From the NCBI GenBank assembly GCA_003241055.1, contig QFOD01000005.1:62001-126000 (forward strand): a stretch of 64,000 nucleotides of DNA, given 5' to 3'. Shown here one piece after another: positions 53,546 to 63,231 of this stretch. The DNA is from Roseateles depolymerans (lineage in GTDB: Bacteria; Pseudomonadota; Gammaproteobacteria; Burkholderiales; Burkholderiaceae_C). Position numbers and translations under genes: made by a program. The stretch's first letter is position 1. Each line of letters opens with the position of its first letter. A model generated the notes under the pieces. It was not told the DNA's origin, made no database searches, and worked only from the letters and a program-made list of their open reading frames with translations.

Positions 53546-54750
53546 GCTCCGTCTGGACCCAAGCGCGCCGTGCCGCGCGCATGAACCCGTCGATCATTCG
53601 CGAGATCCTCAAGGTCACCGAGAAGCCCGGCATCCTGTCGATGGCCGGCGGCCTGCCGTCGGCGGACACCTTTCCGGTCGACGCGCTGAAGGCCGCCTGC
53701 GACCGCGTGCTGAGCCAGAACCCCCGCGAGGCGCTGCAGTACGCGGCCAGCGAGGGTTTTGCGCCGCTGCGCGAATGGGTGGCTGCGCGTGTTGCCACGC
53801 TGGGCATGTCCATCAAGCCCGATCAGGTGCTGATCACCAGCGGCTCCCAGCAGGGCCTGGATCTGGTGGGCAAGGTGCTGTGCGACGCCGGTGCGCCGGT
53901 GGCGGTGGAGACGCCCACCTACCTGGGCGCGCTGCAGGCCTTCACGCCCTATGAGCCGCTGTTCGCCAGCCTGGCCAGCGACGACGAGGGGCCGCGCCCC
54001 GAGGCGCTGGCGGCGTTGCCGCACGATGCGCCGGGCACCCGCTTCGCGTACCTGCTGCCCAACTACCAGAACCCCACCGGCCGCGTGATGAGCGCGCAGC
54101 GCCGTGCCGAGGTGGTGGAGGCGGCCCGCCGCGCCGGCGTGCCCATCGTGGAGGACAACCCCTATGGCGACCTGTGGTTCGACCAGCCGCCGCCGGCCGC
54201 GCTGTCCAGCCTGTGGCCCGAGGGTTCGCTGTACCTGGGCTCCTTCTCCAAGGTGCTGACGCCGGGCTTCCGCCTGGGCTACCTGATCGCGCCGCCCGAG
54301 CTGTATCCGAAGCTGCTGCAAGCCAAGCAGGCGGCCGACCTGCACACGCCGGGCTTCAACCAGCGCGTGGTGTACGAGGTGATCCGCGACGGCTTCCTCG
54401 AGCAGCACGTGCCGTCCATCCGGGCGCGCTACAAGGCCAACCGCGACGCGATGGCGGCCGCGCTGCGCGAGCATCTGCCCGCGGGCTGCGAGTGGCAGTC
54501 GCCCCAGGGCGGCATGTTCTTCTGGATCCGCCTGCCGGCCGGTCTGGATGCGATGGCGCTGCTGCCGCAGGCGGTGGATGCCGGCATCGCCTATGTGCCG
54601 GGCGCGGCCTTCTATGCACATCAGCCGGACGCGCGCACGCTGCGCCTGTCCTTCGTGACGCTGACCCCGGAGCTCATCCACGAGGGCGTGGCGAAGCTGG
54701 GGCGCATGCTGGCCCAGGCGCTGGAGGGCGCCGCCGAGTCCGCTCCCTGA
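53542..54750 (+). CDS. PLP-dependent class I aminotransferase (LysN/2-aminoadipate-type)
   Basis: 402 aa, fold type I aminotransferase. ISMAGGLPS-like region reads ILSMAGGLPSADTFP; then QYAASEGFAPLREWVAAR, TSGSQQGLDLVGKVLCDAG, LPNYQNPTGRVMS, PIVEDNPYGDLWF and the PLP lysine in LGSFSKVLTPGFRLGYL. This pattern is shared by 2-aminoadipate, aromatic and branched-chain-type enzymes, so the substrate is open. The frame extends far upstream through the DUF2917 gene, but ATG 53542 begins the homology. Probably controlled by the MocR regulator. A terminator follows. Confidence 0.92.
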   Translation: MSSVWTQARRAARMNPSIIREILKVTEKPGILSMAGGLPSADTFPVDALKAACDRVLSQNPREALQYAASEGFAPLREWVAARVATLGMSIKPDQVLITSGSQQGLDLVGKVLCDAGAPVAVETPTYLGALQAFTPYEPLFASLASDDEGPRPEALAALPHDAPGTRFAYLLPNYQNPTGRVMSAQRRAEVVEAARRAGVPIVEDNPYGDLWFDQPPPAALSSLWPEGSLYLGSFSKVLTPGFRLGYLIAPPELYPKLLQAKQAADLHTPGFNQRVVYEVIRDGFLEQHVPSIRARYKANRDAMAAALREHLPAGCEWQSPQGGMFFWIRLPAGLDAMALLPQAVDAGIAYVPGAAFYAHQPDARTLRLSFVTLTPELIHEGVAKLGRMLAQALEGAAESAP

Positions 54751-54789
54751 GGCGCGGGCTTAACCAGCGAGGCTGACGCCGCGCTGAAT

Positions 54790-54816
54790 GCAGGGGGTCG
54801 ATGGGCCCCCTGCTTT
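54790..54816 (+). terminator. Terminator-like hairpin after the aminotransferase gene
   Basis: GCAGGGGG (54790-54797) pairs with CCCCCTGC (54806-54813), loop of eight bases, followed by TTT. It separates the aminotransferase gene from the Liv operon. Confidence 0.65.
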
Positions 54817-54906
54817 CCATAGCCCCAAGTCCCCGGCGCTCTGGCATTGTTCGTCGTGCGTACCCGGCCACAGATGCCGGGCGGTTTTACACGACGGAGA
54901 CGAGCG

Positions 54907-56136
54907 ATGAAGCAGGTTTGGACAGCCGTGGCCGCGGCGGTGTTGGCGTGGAATGCACAGGCGGCGGAGCCGATCAAGATCGGCGTGTCGGGGCCCTTCA
55001 CCGGCGGCTCGTCGTCGATGGGCGTGAGCATGCGCGACGGCGTGCGCCTGGCGGCCGAGGAGATCAACAAGGCCGGTGGCGTGATGGGGCGTCCCATCGA
55101 GCTGGTCGAGCGTGACGACGAAGCCAAGAACGAGCGCGGCGTGCAGATCGCGCAGGAGCTGATCAACAAGGAGAAGGTGGTCGCCACCGTCGGCTTCATC
55201 AACACCGGCGTGGCACTGGCCGCGCAGCGCTTCTACCAGCAGGCCAAGATCCCGGTGATGAATAACGTGGCCACCGGCTCCGTGATCACCAAGCAGTTCG
55301 AGGGCCAGCCCGAGAACTACATCTTCCGCAATGCGGCGCACGACTCCATCCAGGCGCCGATGATCGTGGAGGAGGCCATCGCCAAGCGCGGCTTCAAGAA
55401 GGTCGCCATCCTGGCCGACAGCACCAACTATGGCCAACTCGGCCGCGCCGACCTGGAGGCCGCGCTGCAGCTCAAGGGCCTGAAGCCGGTGGCGGTCGAG
55501 AAGTTCAACATCAAGGACGTCGACATGACGGCCCAGCTGCTGAAGGCCAAGGAGGCCGGCGCCGAGGCCATCCTGACCTACGGCATCGGCCCCGAGCTGG
55601 CCCAGATCGCCAATGGCATGACCAAGCTGGGCTGGAAGGTGCCCATGGTCGGCTCCTGGACGCTGTCCATGGCCAACTTCATCGACAACGCCGGCCCGGG
55701 TGGCGAAGGCGCGCGCATGCCGCAGACCTTCATCCAGGAGCCCACCACGCCCAAGCGCCAGGCCTTCATCATCAACTACCTGAAGACCTTCACGCCCAAG
55801 AACTCGCGCATCGATTCGCCGGTGTCCGCGGCTCAGGGCTACGACTCCATCTACCTGCTGGCCGCGGCCATCAAGCAGGCCGCCTCCACCGACGGCCCCA
55901 AGATCAAGGCCGCGCTGGAAGACCTGAAGGCCCCGGTGGACGGCGTGGTCACCACCTACAACAAGCCCTTCTCCAAGGCCGACCACGAGGCCATCACGGC
56001 CAACATCCCGGTGTTCGGCGAGGTCAAGGGCCAGCGCGTGGTCTACGCCTACCAGGACGACTTCAAGAAGGCCTCCGAGGTGCGCGTGAAGGACACGAGC
56101 GCCAAGGGTGCACTCGAGCAGAAGAAGCGGCAGTAA
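54907..56136 (+). CDS. Branched-chain amino acid-type ABC transporter, periplasmic binding protein
   Basis: 409 aa with signal peptide (MKQVWTAVAAAVLAWNAQAA). It is a type I periplasmic binding fold of the Leu/Ile/Val family: IKIGVSGPFTGGSSSMGVSM, AAEEINKAGGVMGRPIELVE, RNAAHDSIQAPMIVEEAI and VAILADSTNYGQLG. It captures amino acids, amides or aromatic acids; LivK-like sequence alone does not define the ligand. GGAG eight bases before ATG 54907 supports the start. First gene of the Liv operon; 144 bases with a palindromic repeat separate it from the permease gene. Confidence 0.92.
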   Translation: MKQVWTAVAAAVLAWNAQAAEPIKIGVSGPFTGGSSSMGVSMRDGVRLAAEEINKAGGVMGRPIELVERDDEAKNERGVQIAQELINKEKVVATVGFINTGVALAAQRFYQQAKIPVMNNVATGSVITKQFEGQPENYIFRNAAHDSIQAPMIVEEAIAKRGFKKVAILADSTNYGQLGRADLEAALQLKGLKPVAVEKFNIKDVDMTAQLLKAKEAGAEAILTYGIGPELAQIANGMTKLGWKVPMVGSWTLSMANFIDNAGPGGEGARMPQTFIQEPTTPKRQAFIINYLKTFTPKNSRIDSPVSAAQGYDSIYLLAAAIKQAASTDGPKIKAALEDLKAPVDGVVTTYNKPFSKADHEAITANIPVFGEVKGQRVVYAYQDDFKKASEVRVKDTSAKGALEQKKRQ

Positions 56137-56151
56137 CAGGCCCACCCCCTA

Positions 56152-56216
56152 CTCGCTGCGCGAGCCCCCTTGAGGGGGCGCTGCCGGCAGGCCGGCAAAG
56201 CCGGACCTGCGGCAGC
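56152..56216. repeat. Intergenic palindromic element, same module order as in preA
   Basis: CTCG (56152-56155) pairs with CGAG (56161-56164). GCCCCC (56164-56169) pairs with GGGGGC (56174-56179). A long imperfect hairpin runs 56180-56216: GCTGCC with GGCAGC, GCAGG with CCTGC, CCGGC with GCCGG, single-base bulges, AAA loop. It lies between the binding-protein and permease genes and probably stabilises the upstream mRNA end. Confidence 0.7.
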
Positions 56217-56280
56217 CGCTGGAGGAGTCGGGCGTGGTCGCTCCGCGGACCCGCCCTCGTGTTTTTGACGGGAACGACTG

Positions 56281-57156
56281 ATGGAAATCCTGACCCAGCT
56301 TGTGTTCAGCGGTATTGCGCTGGGCATGATTTACGCGGTCATCGCGTTCGGTTACCAGCTCACCTTCGCTACCAGCGACACCCTGAACTTCGGTCAGGGG
56401 GATGCGCTGATGCTGGGCGCGCTGGTGGGTCTCAGCCTGGTGGGCTGGGGCGTGAACTACTGGCTGATGATCCCGCTGGTGTGCCTGTTCGGCGCCTTCC
56501 AGGGCGCGGTGGTCGAGCGCATCGGCGTGCGGCCCGCGATCAAGATGAAGAGCGAGTTCGGCTGGATCATGTCCACCATCGCGCTGGGCATCATCTTCAA
56601 GAACGTGGCCGAGAACGTCTGGGGCCGGGATGACCTGAAGTTCCCGTCGCCGCTGCCCGAGGCACCGATGAAGTTCCTGGGCGCCAATGTGCTGCCCATG
56701 GAGATTCTGGTCATCGTCGGTGCGGTCGGCATGATGCTGGCGGTCGAGGTGTTCAACCGCAAGAGCATCTATGGCAAGGCGGTGGTGGCCACCTTCAACG
56801 ACCGTGATGCCGCCAAGCTGATGGGCATCAACACCGGCCTGGTGATCACCTTTTCGTACGCGCTGTCCTCGCTGACGGCGGCCTTCGCGGGCGTGTTGAT
56901 CGCGCCGCTGACGCTGACCGGCGCCACCATGGGCGCGGTGCTGGGGCTCAAGGCCTTCGCCGTCGCCATCATCGGCGGCCTGACCAGCGGCATGGGCATC
57001 ATCGTCGGCGGCATCATCCTCGGCATCGCCGAAACCACCACCGGTTTCTACATCTCCACGGGTTACAAGGATGTGCCCGGCCTCGTATTGCTGCTGCTGG
57101 TGCTGGCTGTGAAGCCGGCGGGCCTGTTCGGCAAGACCGCGATCAAGAAGGTCTGA
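56281..57156 (+). CDS. livH: Branched-chain amino acid ABC permease, LivH type
   Basis: 291 aa with about eight membrane helices. LivH features are GIALGMIYAVIAFGYQLTFA, TLNFGQGDALMLGALVG, FNDRDAAKLMGINTGLVI and the permease EAA-like loop. FAVAIIGGLTSGMGIIVGG near the C-terminus is also typical. It forms the inner-membrane channel with the LivM part of the next gene. ATG 56281; GTG start of the next gene follows after four bases. Confidence 0.93.
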   Translation: MEILTQLVFSGIALGMIYAVIAFGYQLTFATSDTLNFGQGDALMLGALVGLSLVGWGVNYWLMIPLVCLFGAFQGAVVERIGVRPAIKMKSEFGWIMSTIALGIIFKNVAENVWGRDDLKFPSPLPEAPMKFLGANVLPMEILVIVGAVGMMLAVEVFNRKSIYGKAVVATFNDRDAAKLMGINTGLVITFSYALSSLTAAFAGVLIAPLTLTGATMGAVLGLKAFAVAIIGGLTSGMGIIVGGIILGIAETTTGFYISTGYKDVPGLVLLLLVLAVKPAGLFGKTAIKKV

Positions 57157-57160
57157 CCCC

Positions 57161-59071
57161 GTGAAGCCATTGAAATTCGTTCTCGGCTTGCTGGCCGTGG
57201 GTGCGCTGGCGGCGTTCCCCGTGGCGTCCGGCAACCCGTACTACATCCACCTGGTCGAGACGATCATGATCTACGCGATCGTGCTGTTCGGCCTGGACAT
57301 CGTCGTGGGCTATACCGGCCAGGTGTCGCTCGGCCATGCGGGCCTGTTCGGCGTGGGGGCTTACACGGCCGGCACGCTGGTCCTCAAGCTCAGCGCGCCG
57401 CTGTGGATCACGCTGCCGGCGGCCATCGTGGTCAGCGCCGTCTTCGGGCTGCTGCTGGCACTGCCGGCGCTGCGCGTGACCGGCCCCTACCTGGCGATGG
57501 TCACGCTGGCCTTCGGGACCATCGTGCAGATCCTCATCAACGAGATGAGCTTCCTCACCGAGGGCCCCATGGGCATCACGCTCACCAAGCCGGTGGTGTT
57601 CGGCCACGAACTGGACGAGACCCAGTTCTACTGGCTGGTGCTGGCCTGCCTGGTGGCGGCGCTGATCTTCGTGCACCGGCTGTTGCAGTCTCAACTGGGC
57701 CGGGCCTTCGAGGCGCTGCGCGGCAGCCCGGTGGCGTCGGACTGCATGGGCGTGTCGGTCTATCGCTACAAGGTCTATGCCTTCGTGATCTCGGCTGCGC
57801 TGGCCGGCCTGGCGGGCTCGCTCTACGCGTACTCCGAGCAGTACATCAGCCCCAATACCTACAACTTCGAGCTGACCGTGCTGTTCCTGCTGGCCATCAT
57901 CATGGGCGGCCGCAAGACCCGCACCGGTGCGCTGCTGGGCGCTGCCATCATCGTGATGCTGCCCAAGTTGCTGGACGACCTGGAGATGTTCCGCATCGGT
58001 GCCGTGTTGCTGGCCATCGTCGTGACGATCTCCGTGCTGGTGGGGCTCAAGCGCGGCAAGCTGCAGCCGCAGCTGGCGCCCATTCCCGTGATTGGCACCA
58101 TTGGCCTTGCGGCGGTGTCGTACAAGCTCGATTCGATGACCGACTGGCGTCTGTCCATCTTCGGGCTCATCACGCTGTTCGTGGTCTATTACCTGCAGGA
58201 CGGCATCGTGGGCTTTGTCCGCAATGCGCTCAACCTGCGGGTTCGCCACGAGCGCGACCAGACGGCGGGTCATGCCCAGGCGCTGACGCGGGCCGCCGTG
58301 CAGGGCGAGGCGGAGCTGTTGAAGGCGAGCAGCGTGCTGATGCAGTTCGGCGGGCTGAAGGCGCTGAACAACGTGGATCTGGTCGTGAAGCGCGGCACCA
58401 TCCACGGCCTGATCGGGCCCAACGGATCGGGCAAGAGCACGATGATGAACGTGCTCACCGGCATCTATCAGCCGACCGCCGGCTCGGTGGTGTTCGCCGG
58501 CCGCGCGGTGAACGGCCGCACCTCATCCGACATCGCACTGTCCGGCATTGCCCGCACCTTCCAGAACGTGCAGCTGTTCGGTGAGATGACGGCGCTGCAG
58601 AACGTGCTGGTGGGCCTGCACCACAGCTTCAGGAGCAATCTGCTGGACATCGCGCTGCACCTGCCGCGCTACCTGCGCGAGGACCGCGAACAGCGGGCCC
58701 GTGCCCATGCGCTGCTGGACTTCGTGGGGCTCGGCGAACTGGCCAGCGAGGAGGCTCGCAACCTGCCCTACGGCAAGCAGCGGCTTCTCGAGATCGCCCG
58801 TGCACTGGCGCTGGACCCGCAGCTGCTGCTGCTGGACGAACCGGCGGCCGGTCTGACGGCCCCCGACATCAAGGAGCTGCTGGAGATCATCCGCAAGATC
58901 CGCGACGCTGGGGTCACCGTCATCCTGATCGAACACCACATGGACGTGGTGATGACGCTGTGCGACCGGGTCTCGGTGCTGGACTTCGGTCAGAAGATCG
59001 CGGAAGGGCTGCCCGCAGAGGTGCAGGCCAACGAGAAGGTCATCGAGGCCTACCTGGGCGGAGGGGCCTGA
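57161..59071 (+). CDS. Fused LivM permease - LivG ATPase of the branched-chain amino acid ABC transporter
   Basis: 636 aa, one protein for two usual subunits. Residues 1 to about 350 are LivM-like, with membrane helices (LFGLDIVVGYTGQVSLGHAG, FEALRGSPVASDCMGVSVYR). A linker with an extra hydrophobic segment (LITLFVVYYLQDGIVGFV) and a charged stretch leads to the LivG ATPase from about 385. The ATPase has Walker A at residues 419-427 (GPNGSGKST), IARTFQNVQLF, LPYGKQRLLEIARALA, LLLDEPAAGL and the switch His in IEHHMDVV. GTG start 57161. The fused form may fix subunit stoichiometry. Confidence 0.93.
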   Translation: MKPLKFVLGLLAVGALAAFPVASGNPYYIHLVETIMIYAIVLFGLDIVVGYTGQVSLGHAGLFGVGAYTAGTLVLKLSAPLWITLPAAIVVSAVFGLLLALPALRVTGPYLAMVTLAFGTIVQILINEMSFLTEGPMGITLTKPVVFGHELDETQFYWLVLACLVAALIFVHRLLQSQLGRAFEALRGSPVASDCMGVSVYRYKVYAFVISAALAGLAGSLYAYSEQYISPNTYNFELTVLFLLAIIMGGRKTRTGALLGAAIIVMLPKLLDDLEMFRIGAVLLAIVVTISVLVGLKRGKLQPQLAPIPVIGTIGLAAVSYKLDSMTDWRLSIFGLITLFVVYYLQDGIVGFVRNALNLRVRHERDQTAGHAQALTRAAVQGEAELLKASSVLMQFGGLKALNNVDLVVKRGTIHGLIGPNGSGKSTMMNVLTGIYQPTAGSVVFAGRAVNGRTSSDIALSGIARTFQNVQLFGEMTALQNVLVGLHHSFRSNLLDIALHLPRYLREDREQRARAHALLDFVGLGELASEEARNLPYGKQRLLEIARALALDPQLLLLDEPAAGLTAPDIKELLEIIRKIRDAGVTVILIEHHMDVVMTLCDRVSVLDFGQKIAEGLPAEVQANEKVIEAYLGGGA

Positions 59072-59073
59072 AC

Positions 59074-59792
<719 letters not shown>

Positions 59793-59796
<4 letters not shown>

Positions 59797-60245
59797 ACGA
59801 ACAAGACGGCAAGCGGACCGGTTACCGGCTGAGTTTCGAGACGCATGACATCGACGTCGGGGCGGCGCACGCCTTTCTGAGCACCGCCTACTGGTGCGAG
59901 GGCATTCCGCTGGAGACCGTCCGGCGGGCCATCGCTGGGTCGCTGTGCATCGCGTTGCACCAGGCGGGCGCCGGTCAGGTGGGCTTTGCGCGCGTGGTCA
60001 CCGACCGTGCGACGTTCGGCTACCTGTGCGACGTCTATGTGCTGGAAGCCCACAGAGGTCGTGGGTTGGCCGATTGGATGATTCAATCGCTGCTCGCTCA
60101 TCCCGACCTGCAAGGCCTGCGCCGCTTCATGCTGTTCACCCGCGACGCCCATCCGCTCTATGCCCGGCACGGCTTCATGCCGCTGGGCACGCCGGACCGG
60201 GGCATGGAAGTGGTCCGGCCGGGGATGTACCTCCCCAAGCCCTAG
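59793..60245 (+). CDS. GNAT-family N-acetyltransferase
   Basis: 150 aa from TTG 59793, which overlaps the livF TGA (TTGA). It is a GNAT fold with GFARVVTDRATFGYLCDVYV (strand 4) and the acetyl-CoA loop EAHRGRGLADWMIQSLLAH. FTRDAHPLYARHGF near the end matches small acetyltransferases that modify amines. As the last gene of the Liv operon it may act on imported amino acids, a guess from the coupling. Confidence 0.82.
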
Positions 60246-60255
60246 TCCACATCTC

Positions 60256-61095
60256 ATGCCCGAATTGCGCCGCTTCGTTCAGGTCGATGTCTTCACTGCC
60301 GTCCCGTTGAAGGGCAATGCCCTGGCTGTCGTGGTGGACGGCGCCGGGCTGGCCGATGCCGACATGGCCGCGTTCGCGCGCTGGACCAATCTGTCGGAAA
60401 CCACCTTTCTGCTGCCGCCGACCGATCCGGCGGCGGACTATCGGGTGCGCATCTTCACGCCCAATGGCGAGCTGCCCTTTGCCGGCCATCCGACGCTGGG
60501 CAGTGCCCATGCCTTTCTGGCCAGCGGCGGTGATGCCAGGCGGCCGGGCGAGGTGGTGCAGCAATGCGCGATCGGCCTGGTTCGCGTGAAGCGCAGCGGG
60601 ACGCGTCTGGCCTTTGCGGCTCCGCCCCTCAAGCGGAGTGTTCCGGTGGAGGCCTCGATACGTGCGCAGATCGCCGCATCGCTGCGTGTTTCGGAGGCTG
60701 AGCTGCTGGACACGGTCTGGGTGGACAACGGGCCGGGTTGGATGGTGGCGCGTCTGCAGGACGCGGCGCGCGTGCAGGCCCTGCAGCCCGATTTCGCCGC
60801 GATGAAGGGCCTGAAGCTGGGCGTCGTCGGTGCCCATCCCGAGGGCGCGGAGGCGCAGTTCGAGGTGCGTGCCTTCGTGCCGGATCTCGGCATTCCCGAA
60901 GACCCGGTCACCGGCAGCCTGAACGCCGGCTTGGCGCTGTGGCTTCAGGGGGCAGGTCTTGCGCCGGATCGATACGTGGCGGCTCAGGGGATGGCGCTGG
61001 GCCGTGCCGGGCGCATCCATGTGCAGCGGGAAGCTGATGCGACCTGGATCGGTGGCGACGTGGCGCCGCTGATTCACGGGCAGGTCAGGCTCTAA
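60256..61095 (+). CDS. PhzF-family isomerase-like protein
   Basis: 279 aa. It has the diaminopimelate-epimerase-like fold with FVQVDVFTAVPLKGNALAVV, catalytic-type Glu48 in TNLSETTFLLPP, RIFTPNGELPFAGHPTLGSA, and the second-half GIPEDPVTGSLNAGLALWL motif. PhzF itself isomerises a phenazine precursor, but most members are of unknown function, and no phenazine genes are present. ATG 60256 lies ten bases after the GNAT stop. Confidence 0.9.
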   Translation: MPELRRFVQVDVFTAVPLKGNALAVVVDGAGLADADMAAFARWTNLSETTFLLPPTDPAADYRVRIFTPNGELPFAGHPTLGSAHAFLASGGDARRPGEVVQQCAIGLVRVKRSGTRLAFAAPPLKRSVPVEASIRAQIAASLRVSEAELLDTVWVDNGPGWMVARLQDAARVQALQPDFAAMKGLKLGVVGAHPEGAEAQFEVRAFVPDLGIPEDPVTGSLNAGLALWLQGAGLAPDRYVAAQGMALGRAGRIHVQREADATWIGGDVAPLIHGQVRL

Positions 61096-61146
61096 CCCTG
61101 AGGCTGGGATGAGGCCGGCTGCTGCCGGCCTCGATACACTGGCCCT

Positions 61147-61662
61147 ATGGCCGGCCCCGACATCCAGCTGATCACTCCCGAGTCCGCCGACGACTGGCAA
61201 GAGGTACGCCTGATCCTGCGCGAGTACGCCGGCAGTCTGGCGGTGGACCTCTGCTTTCAGGGCTTCGAGGAGGAGTTGGCGACCCTGCCTGGCCCATATG
61301 CCGCGCCGGGCGGGCTGATGCTGCTGGCTCTGGTCGATGGTGCGGTGGCCGGCAGCGGTGCGTTCCGGCCGCTGCCCGACGCCGACTACGCGAACGCCTG
61401 CGAAATGAAGCGGCTCTATGTGCGCCCGGCGTTCCGTCGCTTCGGGCTGGGGCGCCTGCTGGCACAGTCGCTGATGGACCGTGCGACCGAGGCGGGCTAC
61501 TCGGCCATGTTGCTCGACACGCTGGACGACATGGAGGCCGCGCGTGGCCTCTACGAGACCCTGGGCTTCGTCGAGGTGCCACCCTTCTATTTCAATCCCA
61601 TCCCCGGGGCCCACTATCTGAAGGCCGAACTCGGTGGCTTCCGGCCGAGTTACTTCGGATAA
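61147..61662 (+). CDS. GNAT-family N-acetyltransferase
   Basis: 171 aa. It contains the GNAT core EMKRLYVRPAFRRFGLGRLL (strand 4 and acetyl-CoA loop) and LLDTLDDMEAARGLYETLGF (strand 5 and helix). The ending VPPFYFNPIPGAHYLKAEL is shared by small single-domain acetyltransferases. The N-terminal half (EWQE-type opening ADDWQEVRLILREYAGSL) is typical. Substrate unknown. It starts 51 bases after the PhzF stop. Confidence 0.85.
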   Translation: MAGPDIQLITPESADDWQEVRLILREYAGSLAVDLCFQGFEEELATLPGPYAAPGGLMLLALVDGAVAGSGAFRPLPDADYANACEMKRLYVRPAFRRFGLGRLLAQSLMDRATEAGYSAMLLDTLDDMEAARGLYETLGFVEVPPFYFNPIPGAHYLKAELGGFRPSYFG

Positions 61663-61679
61663 CAGCCTAGAGTGCGTGC

Positions 61680-62570
61680 ATGCACGCAGACATTCAGCCC
61701 CTGGGGTCCCACCGTTGCCGGCTCGGCGAGTCGCCGCTTTGGCATCCCGTCGAGCAGCAGCTCTACGCCGTCGACATTCCGGGGCGTCAGGTGTTGCGCT
61801 GGCGCCCGGGTGCGGAGATGCCCGACGTCTGGCCGCAGGACGCGGAACCCGGCTGCATCGCCGCACTGGAGGGCGGCGGCCTGCTGGTGGCGCGACGCGA
61901 TGGGCTGTGGCGCCTGGACACCGTCAGTGGTGCGATGGCGCTGCTGGCCGCCGCGCCTTACGACCCGGCCCGCCTGCGCTTCAACGACGGCAAGGTGGCG
62001 CCGGATGGGCGTTTCTGGGTGGGCACGATCTCCGATGCGCGCGCGCCCGAATCGCAGTTGTATCGATACGACGCCGCGGGTTTTGAGTCGCAGGTGTCGG
62101 GCCTGGTGACTTCCAACGGCCTGGCCTGGGATGCGCGTGGCAGCCGCATGCATTGGTCCGACACCAAGGCACATCGCATCTATGTGGCGGACTACGACCG
62201 GGCCACGGGCCGCATGGCTTCGGCGGCACGGGTCTTTGCAGAGTTCCCTCTGCGGGTCGAGGGCCAGGCCTATGGCGGCCGACCGGACGGCGCTGCGATG
62301 GACGCTGAGGGCGGCTACTGGGTGGCGATGTTCGAGGGCGCCTGTGTGCTCAGGTTGTCGCCCGAGGGGCGTGTGCTGAGCCGTGTCGAACTGCCGGTGC
62401 AGTGCCCCACCATGGTGTGCTTTGGCGGCGAAGACGGGCGCACGCTGTTCATCACGACCGCCAGCGACAAGCGGCCGGCCGACGAGCTCGCGCGCCAGCC
62501 ATGGGCCGGGGCCGTGCTGAAGCTGCGGGTGGATGTGCCCGGCTTGCCTAGCACACTGACGCGGGCCTGA
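61680..62570 (+). CDS. SMP-30/gluconolactonase/LRE family hydrolase
   Basis: 296 aa, six-bladed propeller type. Metal-site residues: Glu in RLGESPLWHPVEQQLYAVDI, Asn in RLRFNDGKVAPDGRFWVGTI, Asn in TSNGLAWDARGSRMHWSD and Asp in GRPDGAAMDAEGGYWVAMFE, all in the expected order. Family members are lactonases (gluconolactonase, regucalcin). A sugar-acid lactone is the likely substrate class. It starts 17 bases after the GNAT stop and precedes the ATP synthase region. Confidence 0.9.
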   Translation: MHADIQPLGSHRCRLGESPLWHPVEQQLYAVDIPGRQVLRWRPGAEMPDVWPQDAEPGCIAALEGGGLLVARRDGLWRLDTVSGAMALLAAAPYDPARLRFNDGKVAPDGRFWVGTISDARAPESQLYRYDAAGFESQVSGLVTSNGLAWDARGSRMHWSDTKAHRIYVADYDRATGRMASAARVFAEFPLRVEGQAYGGRPDGAAMDAEGGYWVAMFEGACVLRLSPEGRVLSRVELPVQCPTMVCFGGEDGRTLFITTASDKRPADELARQPWAGAVLKLRVDVPGLPSTLTRA

Positions 62571-62618
62571 ATCGTTGACGAGTGTGCGCCGGCCTTTTCC
62601 CCGGTGTAACTCGTCACA

Positions 62619-62624
62619 TATAAT
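62619..62624 (+). promoter_or_regulatory. -10 box of the ATP synthase operon
   Basis: A perfect TATAAT stands out in the 147-base gap before atpI, 93 bases upstream of its ATG. A weak -35 (TTTCCC) lies 17 bases upstream. The TTGACG at 62575 is too far to pair with it. Confidence 0.65.
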
Positions 62625-62717
62625 GAGTGGCTTTGTGAGTGGCGCCTTGCGCCATTTCGGTGCAAGCGGCGCTCGCTAATTCAGGGGCGGCTGTGCAGCC
62701 ACCCAGGATCAGGCGCC

Positions 62718-63206
62718 ATGACCGACAACGGCATCCCCACGACCTGGCGGGCCGCTCCTTCCGGGGCGGGCAGCTGGGACGATGACAACGAGGAGCCCCC
62801 CGTCAAGGCTCTGAGCCCGGAAGAGGCGGCTGCGCTGCGTTCCGCGTTGCCCATGCTCTCGCCCTGGCGGGTGCTGGGCTTGCAGTTGGTGGTGGGAGTG
62901 CTGTGTGCGGCTGTGATCCGGCTGTGGACAGGCTCCAGCATCGCGTGGGCGTCGGCGCTGTATGGCGTGGCGGCTGTCGTGGTGCCCAACCTGCTGCTGG
63001 CCCGGGGCATGACAAAGCGTGTGGATTCGGCGGTCAGTGCAGCTGCCGGATTCATGGGGTGGGAATTTTTAAAGATTGCTGCAGCAATCGCGATGCTGGT
63101 GCTGGCACCCAAGGTGTTGCCGGCCCTGAGTTGGCCGGCCCTGCTGGTCACGCTCGCGGTGTGCATCAAGGTGAACTGGTTTGCGCTGTTGTGGCGCAGC
63201 CGCTGA
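62718..63206 (+). CDS. atpI: ATP synthase subunit I
   Basis: 162 aa. A charged cytoplasmic N-terminus (about 1-50) is followed by four predicted membrane helices (VLGLQLVVGVLCAAVIRLW, ALYGVAAVVVPNLLLARGM and two more). The sequence WEFLKIAAAIAMLVLAPKV is typical of betaproteobacterial subunit I, which assists c-ring assembly and Mg2+ or Ca2+ handling. It lies 25 bases upstream of atpB, the standard first position of the atp operon. Confidence 0.87.
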   Translation: MTDNGIPTTWRAAPSGAGSWDDDNEEPPVKALSPEEAAALRSALPMLSPWRVLGLQLVVGVLCAAVIRLWTGSSIAWASALYGVAAVVVPNLLLARGMTKRVDSAVSAAAGFMGWEFLKIAAAIAMLVLAPKVLPALSWPALLVTLAVCIKVNWFALLWRSR

Positions 63207-63231
63207 TTAGACTGACGAGGCAGAACGAAAC

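Noticed and set aside
60256..61095. A phenazine biosynthesis locus suggested by the PhzF-like gene
   Set aside because: No other phz genes are present; PhzF-like proteins are common and mostly of unknown function.
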